Source of the DNA: an uncultured Paraburkholderia sp.
Lineage (GTDB): Bacteria > Pseudomonadota > Gammaproteobacteria > Burkholderiales > Burkholderiaceae
Direction: 5' to 3'
Length of the DNA stretch: 11,355 nt
Assembly (NCBI GenBank): GCA_937917025.1
Contig: CALFSF010000017.1
Location: 1 to 11,355 of the forward strand
In this document: in pieces, positions 6,055 through 11,355 of the stretch
Layout of the letters: every line of letters begins with the position of its first letter
How positions within the stretch are numbered: position 1 is the stretch's first letter
Made by a program: the position numbers and the translations under genes
Notes under the pieces: model-generated
Seen by the model: only the letters and a program-made list of their open reading frames with translations
The model's database searches: none
What the model was told of the DNA's origin: nothing

Positions 6055-7749
6055 TCATGCATTACACGTCGCGCGATCGAGCGCGGCCTTCACCGACGCC
6101 GTGTCGAGCGCGCGCCAGCGCGCGCACACGTGCTGATCGGGACGCAGCAGATAGAACGTGCCCGCGTGGGCATCGAAGCGCGTGTTGACGATACCTTCGA
6201 CGTCTTCAATAACCATGACACCCGACGGCATCGCAGCGCCCTCCAACCGCGTTCCGCGCGAAATTACGATCAGCACGCGCACGGGCAAAGACAGTTTCGT
6301 CAACGCCGCGAGTCGTGTGGCGCATGCGGCGACGTCTTCCGCAGGGCCGCAGAAATAGATACCGGTGAACACCGACCCGCCCGTCTGCTGCAAAAACCAC
6401 GCGTCGCGGCCCGCCACCTTCACGGGGGCATCCGTGCATACCGTGCCCGGGACCATCGCGCAGGAAAACGCGTCGGCGGTTTCGTCGGGCGTATTCAGCG
6501 GCGAAGTACGCAGCACCGTGGGAACGGACAGTCTTCCGCTATTCACGACACGCCGCGCGAACGGACAGTCTTTCGCAAGCTTTAACGTCGCGTCGCGAAA
6601 CATGCGCGAAATCGCGCTCTTCGGCGTGATGAAATCGGTGGCGCGTGTCGAGTGGAGGATGTTCTCGTCGGCGGCGCATTCGCGTTCGGACGCATACGTG
6701 TCGAGCAGCGCGGGCGGCGCATCGCCATTCACGACGAGCCGTAGTTTCCACGCGAGGTTGTCGGCATCCTGCACGCCGCTATTCGCGCCGCGCGCGCCGA
6801 ACGGCGAGACGCCATGCGCGGCGTCGCCCGTGAACAGCACGCGGCCGTGCCGGAAGCTGTCCATGCGCTGACACGAAAACGTATAGACGCTGACCCATTC
6901 CAGTTCGAATTCGGCATCGTCGCCCAGCAACGCCTTCACGCGCGGAATCACGCGCTCCGGCTGTTTTTCCGCGACGGGATCGGCGTCCCATCCAAGCTGG
7001 AAATCGATGCGCCAGACGTTGTCCGGCTGACGATGCAACAGCACCGACTGGTTGCGGTGGAACGGCGGATCGAACCAGAACCAGCGCTCGCTCGGGAACG
7101 GCGCCTTCATTTTCACGTCGGCGATCAGAAAGCGATCCTTGAACGTCCGGCCGTGGCTGTCGAGGCCCATGCAACGGCGCACCGCGCTGCGCGAGCCGTC
7201 GGCCGCGATCACATACTGCGCCCGCAACGGATAGACGCCGTCCGGTGTTTCGACCTGGAGCTCGACGTAATCGTCGTGCCCGGTCAATCCTGTGACCGTG
7301 CTTTTCCAGCGCATCTGCAGGTTGTTCATCTGCATCGCGCGTTCAGCCAGATAGCTTTCGACGTAGTACTGCTGGAGGTTGATGAATGCGGGGCGCGCGT
7401 GGCCGGTTTCCGGCAGCAGGTCGAACGTGTAGACGAGTTCGTCCTGAAGGAACACCTTGCCCACATTCCAGCTGACGCCCTTCTCGATCATGCGCGCGCC
7501 GCAACCGAGACGGTCGAACACTTCGAGCGTGCGCTTCGCGAAACAGATCGCGCGCGAACCGGTGGACAGCGTGTCGTCGCTGTCGACGAGCACCGTGCGC
7601 ACACCCTGCTGCGCAAGATCGATCGCGGCGGTAAGGCCCACCGGACCCGCACCGATGACGACCACCGGATAGAGCGCCGGTGAGGCCGCGTCGTGGTCCG
7701 CGGCGCGCGCATAGGCAAAGCGCTGGGTGATCTGCTCGCTCGTCGGCAT
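6055..7749 (-). CDS. FAD-dependent aromatic hydroxylase (class A, PheA/TfdB/MhpA-like)
   Basis: A 564-residue single-component flavoprotein monooxygenase, expected to hydroxylate a phenolic ring using NAD(P)H and O2. Visible motifs: the Rossmann GAGPVG (33-38) in VVVIGAGPVGLTAAIDLA, the DG motif AADGSRSAVR (182-191), and the GD motif FTGDAAHGVSPFGARGANSG (306-325). The C-terminal part (about 430-564, with GTFYLLRPDQHVCARW) matches the thioredoxin-like dimerisation domain of phenol hydroxylases. The ATG at 7749 is preferred over the one at 7770 because GGAG lies 5 nt before it. The DUF2783-type gene follows after 12 nt. Two dyads lie upstream, one shared with the MBL promoter. No ring-cleavage gene is in the window, so the substrate cannot be named. 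Confidence 0.93.
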   Translation of the reverse strand: MPTSEQITQRFAYARAADHDAASPALYPVVVIGAGPVGLTAAIDLAQQGVRTVLVDSDDTLSTGSRAICFAKRTLEVFDRLGCGARMIEKGVSWNVGKVFLQDELVYTFDLLPETGHARPAFINLQQYYVESYLAERAMQMNNLQMRWKSTVTGLTGHDDYVELQVETPDGVYPLRAQYVIAADGSRSAVRRCMGLDSHGRTFKDRFLIADVKMKAPFPSERWFWFDPPFHRNQSVLLHRQPDNVWRIDFQLGWDADPVAEKQPERVIPRVKALLGDDAEFELEWVSVYTFSCQRMDSFRHGRVLFTGDAAHGVSPFGARGANSGVQDADNLAWKLRLVVNGDAPPALLDTYASERECAADENILHSTRATDFITPKSAISRMFRDATLKLAKDCPFARRVVNSGRLSVPTVLRTSPLNTPDETADAFSCAMVPGTVCTDAPVKVAGRDAWFLQQTGGSVFTGIYFCGPAEDVAACATRLAALTKLSLPVRVLIVISRGTRLEGAAMPSGVMVIEDVEGIVNTRFDAHAGTFYLLRPDQHVCARWRALDTASVKAALDRATCNA

Positions 7750-7774
7750 GGCGTCTCCGGTTGCAGTCATGCTG

Positions 7775-7810
7775 ATTAGCCCATGGCAAACGAAATTGCC
7801 CTTCGCTAAT
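7775..7810. promoter_or_regulatory. Nested double dyad operator candidate upstream of the flavoprotein gene
   Basis: Two perfect inverted repeats share one centre: ATTAGC (7775-7780) with GCTAAT (7805-7810) outside, and GGCAA (7785-7789) with TTGCC (7796-7800) inside. The layout is 6-N4-5-N6-5-N4-6, 36 bp in all. The inner dyad matches the palindrome at 3997-4012. The site ends 25 nt before the chosen start codon, between any upstream promoter and the ribosome site. That position fits repression. The exact symmetry over 36 bp makes chance unlikely. Confidence 0.65.
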
Positions 7811-7821
7811 TTTTAGTCATT

Positions 7822-7841
7822 GTATAAATGTTTTGTTATAC
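7822..7841. promoter_or_regulatory. Second dyad / possible promoter upstream of the flavoprotein gene
   Basis: GTATAA (7822-7827) and TTATAC (7836-7841) form a perfect 6-bp inverted repeat with an 8-nt spacer, 11 nt from the nested dyad and in AT-rich DNA. On the minus strand TATAAC (7840-7835) would serve as a -10 hexamer. TTGGGG, 16 nt upstream, is only a poor -35. The dyad could be an activator or second regulator site overlapping the promoter. I rate the dyad itself more highly than the promoter reading. Confidence 0.35.
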
Positions 7842-7862
7842 GCGAATATGTGTTTACCCCAA

Positions 7863-7961
7863 GGGCTGCCGGCCGGGCTGTGGTTTTACGGTTGGATTGG
7901 TTCACTGGTCGCCCTAACCACAGCCAGCTTGCGTGGCGTATGAACCGGGGCTGCCGGCCGG
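7863..7961. repeat. Extragenic repeat: 14-bp direct repeat with internal inverted repeat
   Basis: GGGCTGCCGGCCGG occurs at 7863-7876 and again at 7948-7961. Between the copies lies a perfect 10-bp inverted repeat, GGCTGTGGTT (7876-7885) and AACCACAGCC (7916-7925), with a 30-nt spacer rich in GGTT. Each copy contains the self-complementary CCGGCCGG. The block fills the gap between the methyltransferase stop and the flavoprotein control region. It resembles a REP-like extragenic element. It has no T-tract and is not a typical intrinsic terminator. Confidence 0.6.
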
Positions 7962-7979
7962 ATGCCGCTGTTCATCGGC

Positions 7980-8696
7980 CTAAGAAACGACGACTGTAAA
8001 TTCGATCCCTGATTCAAAGTCCAGTGTCGTGGTCGAAAAGCGCGGATTGCCGTCAAGGTATTGCTTGTACGGTCGAACGGCGTCCTCGGCCGTGTACATG
8101 TTGTCGGCGAGAACGATGGATCCCGGTCCTAGAAGGCGCTCGGTCTGCTTGAACAGATCCAGATACGTGTCGGCCCATACGTCGATGAACACCATGTCGA
8201 ACGTACCGTCCAGTTCGGAAACCGTCTGAAAGACGTCACCCTCCCGCAGGTCGACCCGGGCGTCTACACCCGCCGTTCGGACGTGGTCCCGAAGCTGTGC
8301 GCACTTCACAGGGTCGAGTTCAGTCGCTACAACCGTGCCGCTGCCCAACGTGCAAAGCGCCTCGGCGAAATACAGCGTGGACACGCCGCAGGAACTGCCG
8401 AGTTCGAGAATTCGAGCTGGCTTGTGGGAAAGCGTCATGTTGCGTAAAAATCGTCCCGTTTCGGCAGACACCGCTAACGACAGAGCCGTGCCTTGCGACG
8501 ATTCGAAATCTTCGCTAGACAGCCCGAGCGTTTCGAGAAACCGCCCGCGCAGACGAGGTGCGAGCGTGTCGTATTCCTCCGCGAGTGTCAGGAACTCCTC
8601 GCTCGATCCATCGAACTGCGCCTGTGCGCGGGCCATCACTTCTGTCTGGCTCTGTTCGTGAAGCCGCCGCAGAAGGGCCGTGGCTGTTGATTTCAT
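7980..8696 (-). CDS. Catechol-O-methyltransferase-like SAM-dependent methyltransferase
   Basis: A 238-residue class I methyltransferase. The SAM loop is ELGSSCGVST (98-107), the ribose-binding acid lies in VATELDP (Glu126), and residues 168-178 (MVFIDVWADTY) followed by VLADNM (195-200) align with the COMT segments MVFLDHWKDRY and LLADNV. Asp172, Asp198 and Asn199 therefore correspond to the Mg2+ ligands of COMT. Ala175 stands where COMT has its catalytic Lys144. Metal binding looks intact, but the usual general base is missing, so the substrate or mechanism may differ. The start has GGAG 6 nt upstream. The gene lies 47 nt behind the membrane protein and ECF sigma genes and may share their transcript or have its own promoter. 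It does not obviously belong to the neighbouring flavoprotein unit. Confidence 0.88.
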   Translation of the reverse strand: MKSTATALLRRLHEQSQTEVMARAQAQFDGSSEEFLTLAEEYDTLAPRLRGRFLETLGLSSEDFESSQGTALSLAVSAETGRFLRNMTLSHKPARILELGSSCGVSTLYFAEALCTLGSGTVVATELDPVKCAQLRDHVRTAGVDARVDLREGDVFQTVSELDGTFDMVFIDVWADTYLDLFKQTERLLGPGSIVLADNMYTAEDAVRPYKQYLDGNPRFSTTTLDFESGIEFTVVVS

Positions 8697-8743
8697 ACGT
8701 TTCTCCCGAAAGCTACGCTAACCTGACGATTTCCCGCGCACGA

Positions 8744-9052
8744 TCAATCTTCCGCCGGCCTGGCTGCACGTGACCGCCACGTCGCCTGGAAGCGTTCCCG
8801 TTCTTCCGGCGTCATGGCATCCCATTTGCGCCAATGCCGCCGCTCGCGCCAGCCACCGTGTCCGCGGAATCCGCCAAACAGGATACGGCTCAAGACCAGC
8901 AAGCCCAGGGCATGCGCGAAGTCGATCGTGCGGGCGCCAATGAATAACGCCGGAATCACCCAGTTCCATAGCGTCATGACCGCCCACCCGAGCACGCCTA
9001 TGCCGACGATCACGAGCACCGCTTTACCTGCACATCTGATTCGATAATTCAT
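8744..9052 (-). CDS. Small two-helix membrane protein linked to an ECF sigma factor
   Basis: A 102-residue protein with two hydrophobic segments, about 11-38 (AVLVIVGIGVLGWAVMTLW onward) and 46-60 (AHALGLLVLSRILFG). A short Gly/His/Arg/Trp-rich hinge (GFRGHGGWRERRHW) and a charged tail with MTPEERERF (80-88) follow. The tail should lie in the cytoplasm if the basic N-terminus (MNYRIR) is inside. It starts 12 nt after the sigma gene stop with GAGGAG 7 nt before the ATG, so the two are co-translated. The position is that of an anti-sigma factor. However, the protein has no zinc-finger HxxxCxxC motif and no sizeable cytoplasmic N-domain. Function unknown; it may sense membrane stress for the sigma factor (inference). 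Confidence 0.85.
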   Translation of the reverse strand: MNYRIRCAGKAVLVIVGIGVLGWAVMTLWNWVIPALFIGARTIDFAHALGLLVLSRILFGGFRGHGGWRERRHWRKWDAMTPEERERFQATWRSRAARPAED

Positions 9053-9064
9053 CCGTCGACTCCT

Positions 9065-9619
9065 CTAAATATCCAGTTCGTCATAAATGGCCTGCAGTCG
9101 GGCGCGCAGATGCAAGACCGCGTAGCGTTTGCGCGCGAGCAGCGTATTGAGCGTGACGCCGGTTTGCGCCACCATGTCCTTGAAGGACCGACCTTCCAGC
9201 TCGTGCGCGATAAATACCTCGCGCTGATTCGGCGGCAATTCATCGAGCGCATCCTGCAGGGCCTTGAGCAATACGGCACGGGCATAGAGGGCTTCGGGAC
9301 CTGCATCGTATGCCGGTAAGGAAAGGTCGAGCCGATACTCACTGCTGGCGTCATCCTCATCCCCGGACAGATCCGTCAAGGGCTGCTCTTTCTTCTTGCG
9401 AAAACGGTCGATGATGCGGTTGCGTGCGGCGCGAAAAAGCCACGCGCTTGCCTGTTCGATCGGAGCGGGAAGCCGGTAAGCCTGAACGAATTCGTGGAAG
9501 ACATCCTGCAGGATGTCCTCGGCATCATCTGGATCGCGTATGCGGCGCCGGATAAAATTGACGAGCTTCGTGCGCTCACGCACCACGGTTGCGGTGATGT
9601 CGCTGTCTCGTTCGGTCAT
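9065..9619 (-). CDS. ECF-type RNA polymerase sigma factor
   Basis: A sigma-70 family factor of 184 residues from the chosen start. Region 2 runs from about 14 to 80, with DPDDAEDILQDVFHEFVQAY (29-48) for core binding and WLFRAARNRIIDRFRKKK (60-77) for -10 recognition. An acidic linker (83-106) separates it from region 4 at about 118-175, where ELPPNQREVFIAHELEG leads into the helix-turn-helix SFKDMVAQTGVTLNTLLARKR. Region 3 is absent, as in ECF factors. The start could also be the ATG at 9646 (nine more residues, MEPPPTPDT). Neither has a strong ribosome site, and I prefer 9619 because the extra residues look non-conserved. The two-helix membrane protein follows directly. The regulon is unknown but may include this operon and the methyltransferase. 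Confidence 0.92.
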   Translation of the reverse strand: MTERDSDITATVVRERTKLVNFIRRRIRDPDDAEDILQDVFHEFVQAYRLPAPIEQASAWLFRAARNRIIDRFRKKKEQPLTDLSGDEDDASSEYRLDLSLPAYDAGPEALYARAVLLKALQDALDELPPNQREVFIAHELEGRSFKDMVAQTGVTLNTLLARKRYAVLHLRARLQAIYDELDI

Positions 9620-9647
9620 CGTGTCCGGTGTGGGTGGCGGTTCCATG

Positions 9648-9659
9648 CGTCTGAAGACG
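9648..9659. repeat. Short perfect dyad upstream of the sigma gene
   Basis: CGTCT and AGACG flank a 2-bp centre, forming a 12-bp dyad directly next to the alternative ATG at 9646 and about 30 nt before the preferred start. It may be an operator or a small RNA hairpin affecting initiation. The 97-nt stretch up to the FMN reductase stop shows no clear terminator. Confidence 0.25.
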
Positions 9660-9743
9660 TTTCAGGAGCGCGAATATTGTGGCTGGCCAGAAAGAAATTT
9701 TGCTTTGCGCAACCGCTGAACGGGTCGGGAGCGATGGCTACAT

Positions 9744-10286
9744 CTACCGGAGCCTGGATGTCGTCGTCGTAATATGGTCGACCAGCGTCCGAAGCACATG
9801 CCGCAGCGCGTCCCCGCTAACGGGATCGTTCGCCAGGGTGACCGGTTCAATCTGCTTGCCAGGCAATGGCAGAGTGACGCAAGCGTCCTGAACAAGCGTT
9901 GCTGACATCGTCTCGAGAACCAGCTTTAATGCGGCTTGGGCGTCAGATGCTCGAGCCGAGGTGTTGATAAGAGCGACGGGCTTTCCCGGGAAATCGACGC
10001 TTCCTACCAGCCAATCCAGCATGTTTTTGAAGGACCCAGGGATCCCACGGGCGTATTCCGGGCAAGAGATCAAAAGAGCGTCTGCTTGACCTGCCCGGGT
10101 GCGTAAATCAACGATGCACATGGGAAGGTTCGACTCAAGGTCCGGATTGAAATGGGGCAGTTTGCCGATCCCGTCATAGCGTTCGACGATCACGCCGGGC
10201 GGCGCCAGCATGGCAGCCGCGGACAGTGTGCAGGTATTTGACGACGCGGCGCGCAGACTGCCTGATAGAGCGAGGATACGAATCAT
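9744..10286 (-). CDS. NADPH-dependent FMN reductase (chromate/quinone reductase-like)
   Basis: A 180-residue flavodoxin-like reductase that would use bound FMN to reduce quinones, chromate or azo compounds with NAD(P)H. The FMN phosphate loop is visible in LSGSLRAASSNT (7-18), and the second family motif in SCPEYARGIPGSFKNMLDWL (74-93). The length matches the family. The open frame extends upstream to 10604, but that part lies antisense to the serine hydrolase gene and has no family similarity, so I start at the ATG at 10286. Its ribosome site is weak. The gene is divergent from the lipoprotein gene, with a 127-bp shared upstream region holding two small dyads. Confidence 0.9.
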   Translation of the reverse strand: MIRILALSGSLRAASSNTCTLSAAAMLAPPGVIVERYDGIGKLPHFNPDLESNLPMCIVDLRTRAGQADALLISCPEYARGIPGSFKNMLDWLVGSVDFPGKPVALINTSARASDAQAALKLVLETMSATLVQDACVTLPLPGKQIEPVTLANDPVSGDALRHVLRTLVDHITTTTSRLR

Positions 10287-10296
10287 CGTGATCGAG

Positions 10297-10352
10297 CCGG
10301 TAACCGGTTGGCTGCGTAGTATCCCATGTCCGCCAGATATCCATTCCGGACA
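10297..10352. promoter_or_regulatory. Dyads in the FMN reductase / serine hydrolase divergent region
   Basis: CCGGTAACCGG (10297-10307) is a palindrome with a 1-bp centre, 11 nt before the reductase start. TGTCCG (10327-10332) and CGGACA (10347-10352) form a 6-bp inverted repeat with a 14-nt spacer. Both lie between divergent genes and may be regulator sites. No regulator gene is adjacent and no clear promoter hexamers were seen. Confidence 0.3.
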
Positions 10353-10413
10353 GGAATTTTCAGAACACGCGACTACCAATAATCCGCACGAGATGGGGAT
10401 GGGAAATCCAGCA

Positions 10414-11355
10414 ATGGAAAATAGTCTCATTAGATCCGCGACAGGTGTAGCGGTAGCAACAGGGCTCGCATTGATGCTCAGCGCTTGTGTCCCGGCGCGG
10501 ACAACGGCTTTCGCGCGCGGTGAGTACACTGCACAGTCGCCGTTTCCCGGCGCCGAGTGGACGTCAGCAGCGCCTGCGACGCAGGGTTTCTCGCAGGAAG
10601 GCATCGACCGCGCGGTCGGCTACGCGAAACAGGAGGGCTCGACGTCCGGCATGATCGTCCATAACGGGCTGGTCGTGGCCGAGTGGGGCGACGTATCGAG
10701 AAAATCGAATCTCTACTCGGTGCGCAAAAGCTTCATGAGCGCGCTGATCGGTATCGCGATCGCACGCGGTCAGATACAGCTTGACGATACGCTGGCGCAG
10801 TTGAGCATCGATGACAAGGAGCCGTCGCTGTCGCCGATCGAAAAGCAGGCGACCCTTCGCATGCTGCTGGAGGCACGTTCGGGTGTCTATCACCCGACCG
10901 TTTATGAAACGGCCGCGATGGTGGAGACCAGGCCGGCACGCTATAGCCACTCGCCGGGTACGTTCTGGTACTACAACAACTGGGATTTCAACGTTGTCGG
11001 CGCAATCTACGAGAAGGCCACCGGCAACGACATTTTCAATGCACTGCAGTCGGAGATTGCGAACCCCATCGGCATGCAGGATTACCGGCCGTCGGACGGG
11101 CACTATGTGTCCGGCGGCCCCGTCACGATGTATCCCGCTTATCCGTTCACCATGAGCGCGCGGGATCTTGGCCGTTTCGCGCTGCTATACCTTCACGATG
11201 GCCGCTGGCGCGACCGGCAGATCGTGCCGGCCGAATGGGTCGCCGAATCGACGCATTCATACTCGGACACGCCCACGGGCGGTTACGGGTATATGTGGTG
11301 CACCAGTGTCCCTGCGAGTGGACCTGGCGGGCCGAAGGCGGCACTCCTGCGGCCC
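10414..11355 (+). CDS. Serine beta-lactamase-family hydrolase, lipoprotein, C-terminus cut by window
   Basis: I translated 314 codons with no stop before the window ends. The N-terminus is a lipoprotein signal: a hydrophobic stretch from about residue 9 to 22, then LSAC with Cys25 as the lipidation site. The mature protein would be an envelope lipoprotein. The body matches the class C beta-lactamase / penicillin-binding esterase family (PF00144): the SxxK tetrad Ser102-Val-Arg-Lys105 in LYSVRKSF, and the YxN element Tyr187-Asn188-Asn189 in FWYYNNWDFNVVG. The third (KTG/HxG) motif would lie beyond the window. Likely roles are esterase, D-aminopeptidase or cell-wall carboxypeptidase. True beta-lactamase activity cannot be assumed. 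In-frame ATGs at 10393 and 10399 give slightly longer starts; 10414 is chosen because GGGA lies 9 nt upstream and the signal peptide is compact. Confidence 0.9.
   Translation, partial: MENSLIRSATGVAVATGLALMLSACVPARTTAFARGEYTAQSPFPGAEWTSAAPATQGFSQEGIDRAVGYAKQEGSTSGMIVHNGLVVAEWGDVSRKSNLYSVRKSFMSALIGIAIARGQIQLDDTLAQLSIDDKEPSLSPIEKQATLRMLLEARSGVYHPTVYETAAMVETRPARYSHSPGTFWYYNNWDFNVVGAIYEKATGNDIFNALQSEIANPIGMQDYRPSDGHYVSGGPVTMYPAYPFTMSARDLGRFALLYLHDGRWRDRQIVPAEWVAESTHSYSDTPTGGYGYMWCTSVPASGPGGPKAALLRP

Noticed and set aside
6814..7683. 289-codon plus-strand open frame opposite the flavoprotein gene
   Set aside because: No motif, Arg/His-rich, and fully inside the coding region of a clear flavoprotein on the other strand.
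7863..7925. Intrinsic terminator for the methyltransferase transcript
   Set aside because: The 10-bp inverted repeat has a 30-nt loop and no following T-run on either strand, so it does not meet the usual form.
10287..10604. N-terminal extension of the FMN reductase up to 10604
   Set aside because: The extra 106 residues lie partly antisense to the lipoprotein gene and have no family similarity. The flavin-binding motif starts seven residues after the ATG at 10286.
10564..11103. 179-codon minus-strand open frame opposite the serine hydrolase
   Set aside because: No domain, and antisense to a gene with signal peptide, SxxK and YxN motifs.
1..11355. CRISPR arrays, tRNA/rRNA genes, insertion sequences, phage genes
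   Set aside because: No regularly spaced repeats, no cloverleaf or rRNA-like sequence and no transposase or integrase motifs were seen on either strand.

Overview
The window is about 11.4 kb of high-GC DNA (strong G/C bias at third codon positions). Gene content and protein sequences resemble Burkholderiaceae, most likely Paraburkholderia, Caballeronia or a relative. This placement is inference from family resemblance, not a database match. Eleven protein-coding genes are supported, two of them cut by the window edges. No rRNA, tRNA, CRISPR array, transposase or phage gene was seen.

Left end (1-2692, minus strand): deoC (deoxyribose-phosphate aldolase) is followed after 16 nt by a long aldehyde dehydrogenase. 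After a complete catalytic domain, that protein begins a second ALDH-like domain at the window edge. Together they should split deoxyribose 5-phosphate into glyceraldehyde 3-phosphate and acetaldehyde and oxidise the aldehyde. An inverted repeat lies upstream of deoC. A strong intrinsic terminator (2917-2948) separates this pair from the next gene.

Centre (2970-7749): a compact module that I read as an uncharacterised, probably aromatic, catabolic unit. It holds a metallo-beta-lactamase-fold protein (minus strand), two tandem IclR-family regulators (plus strand), a 75-aa DUF2783-type protein and a class A flavoprotein hydroxylase of the PheA/TfdB/MhpA type (both minus strand). The second IclR gene and the small gene are convergent, and their stop codons overlap by 4 bp. 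The two control regions of the module, 3.8 kb apart, carry the same GGCAA-N6-TTGC operator-like dyad. Upstream of the flavoprotein it sits inside a larger 36-bp nested dyad. This suggests that one or both IclR proteins control both minus-strand units. The MBL protein keeps the first metal site but has lost all three private ligands of the second.

Right part (7980-9646, minus strand): an ECF sigma factor, a 102-aa two-helix membrane protein 12 nt behind it, and a catechol-O-methyltransferase-like enzyme 47 nt further on. The methyltransferase keeps the metal ligands but has alanine where COMT has its catalytic lysine. A 14-bp GC-rich direct repeat and a 10-bp inverted repeat fill the gap between the methyltransferase and the flavoprotein control region.

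Right end (9744-11355): an NADPH-dependent FMN reductase (minus strand) is divergent from a serine beta-lactamase-family lipoprotein (plus strand) that runs off the window.
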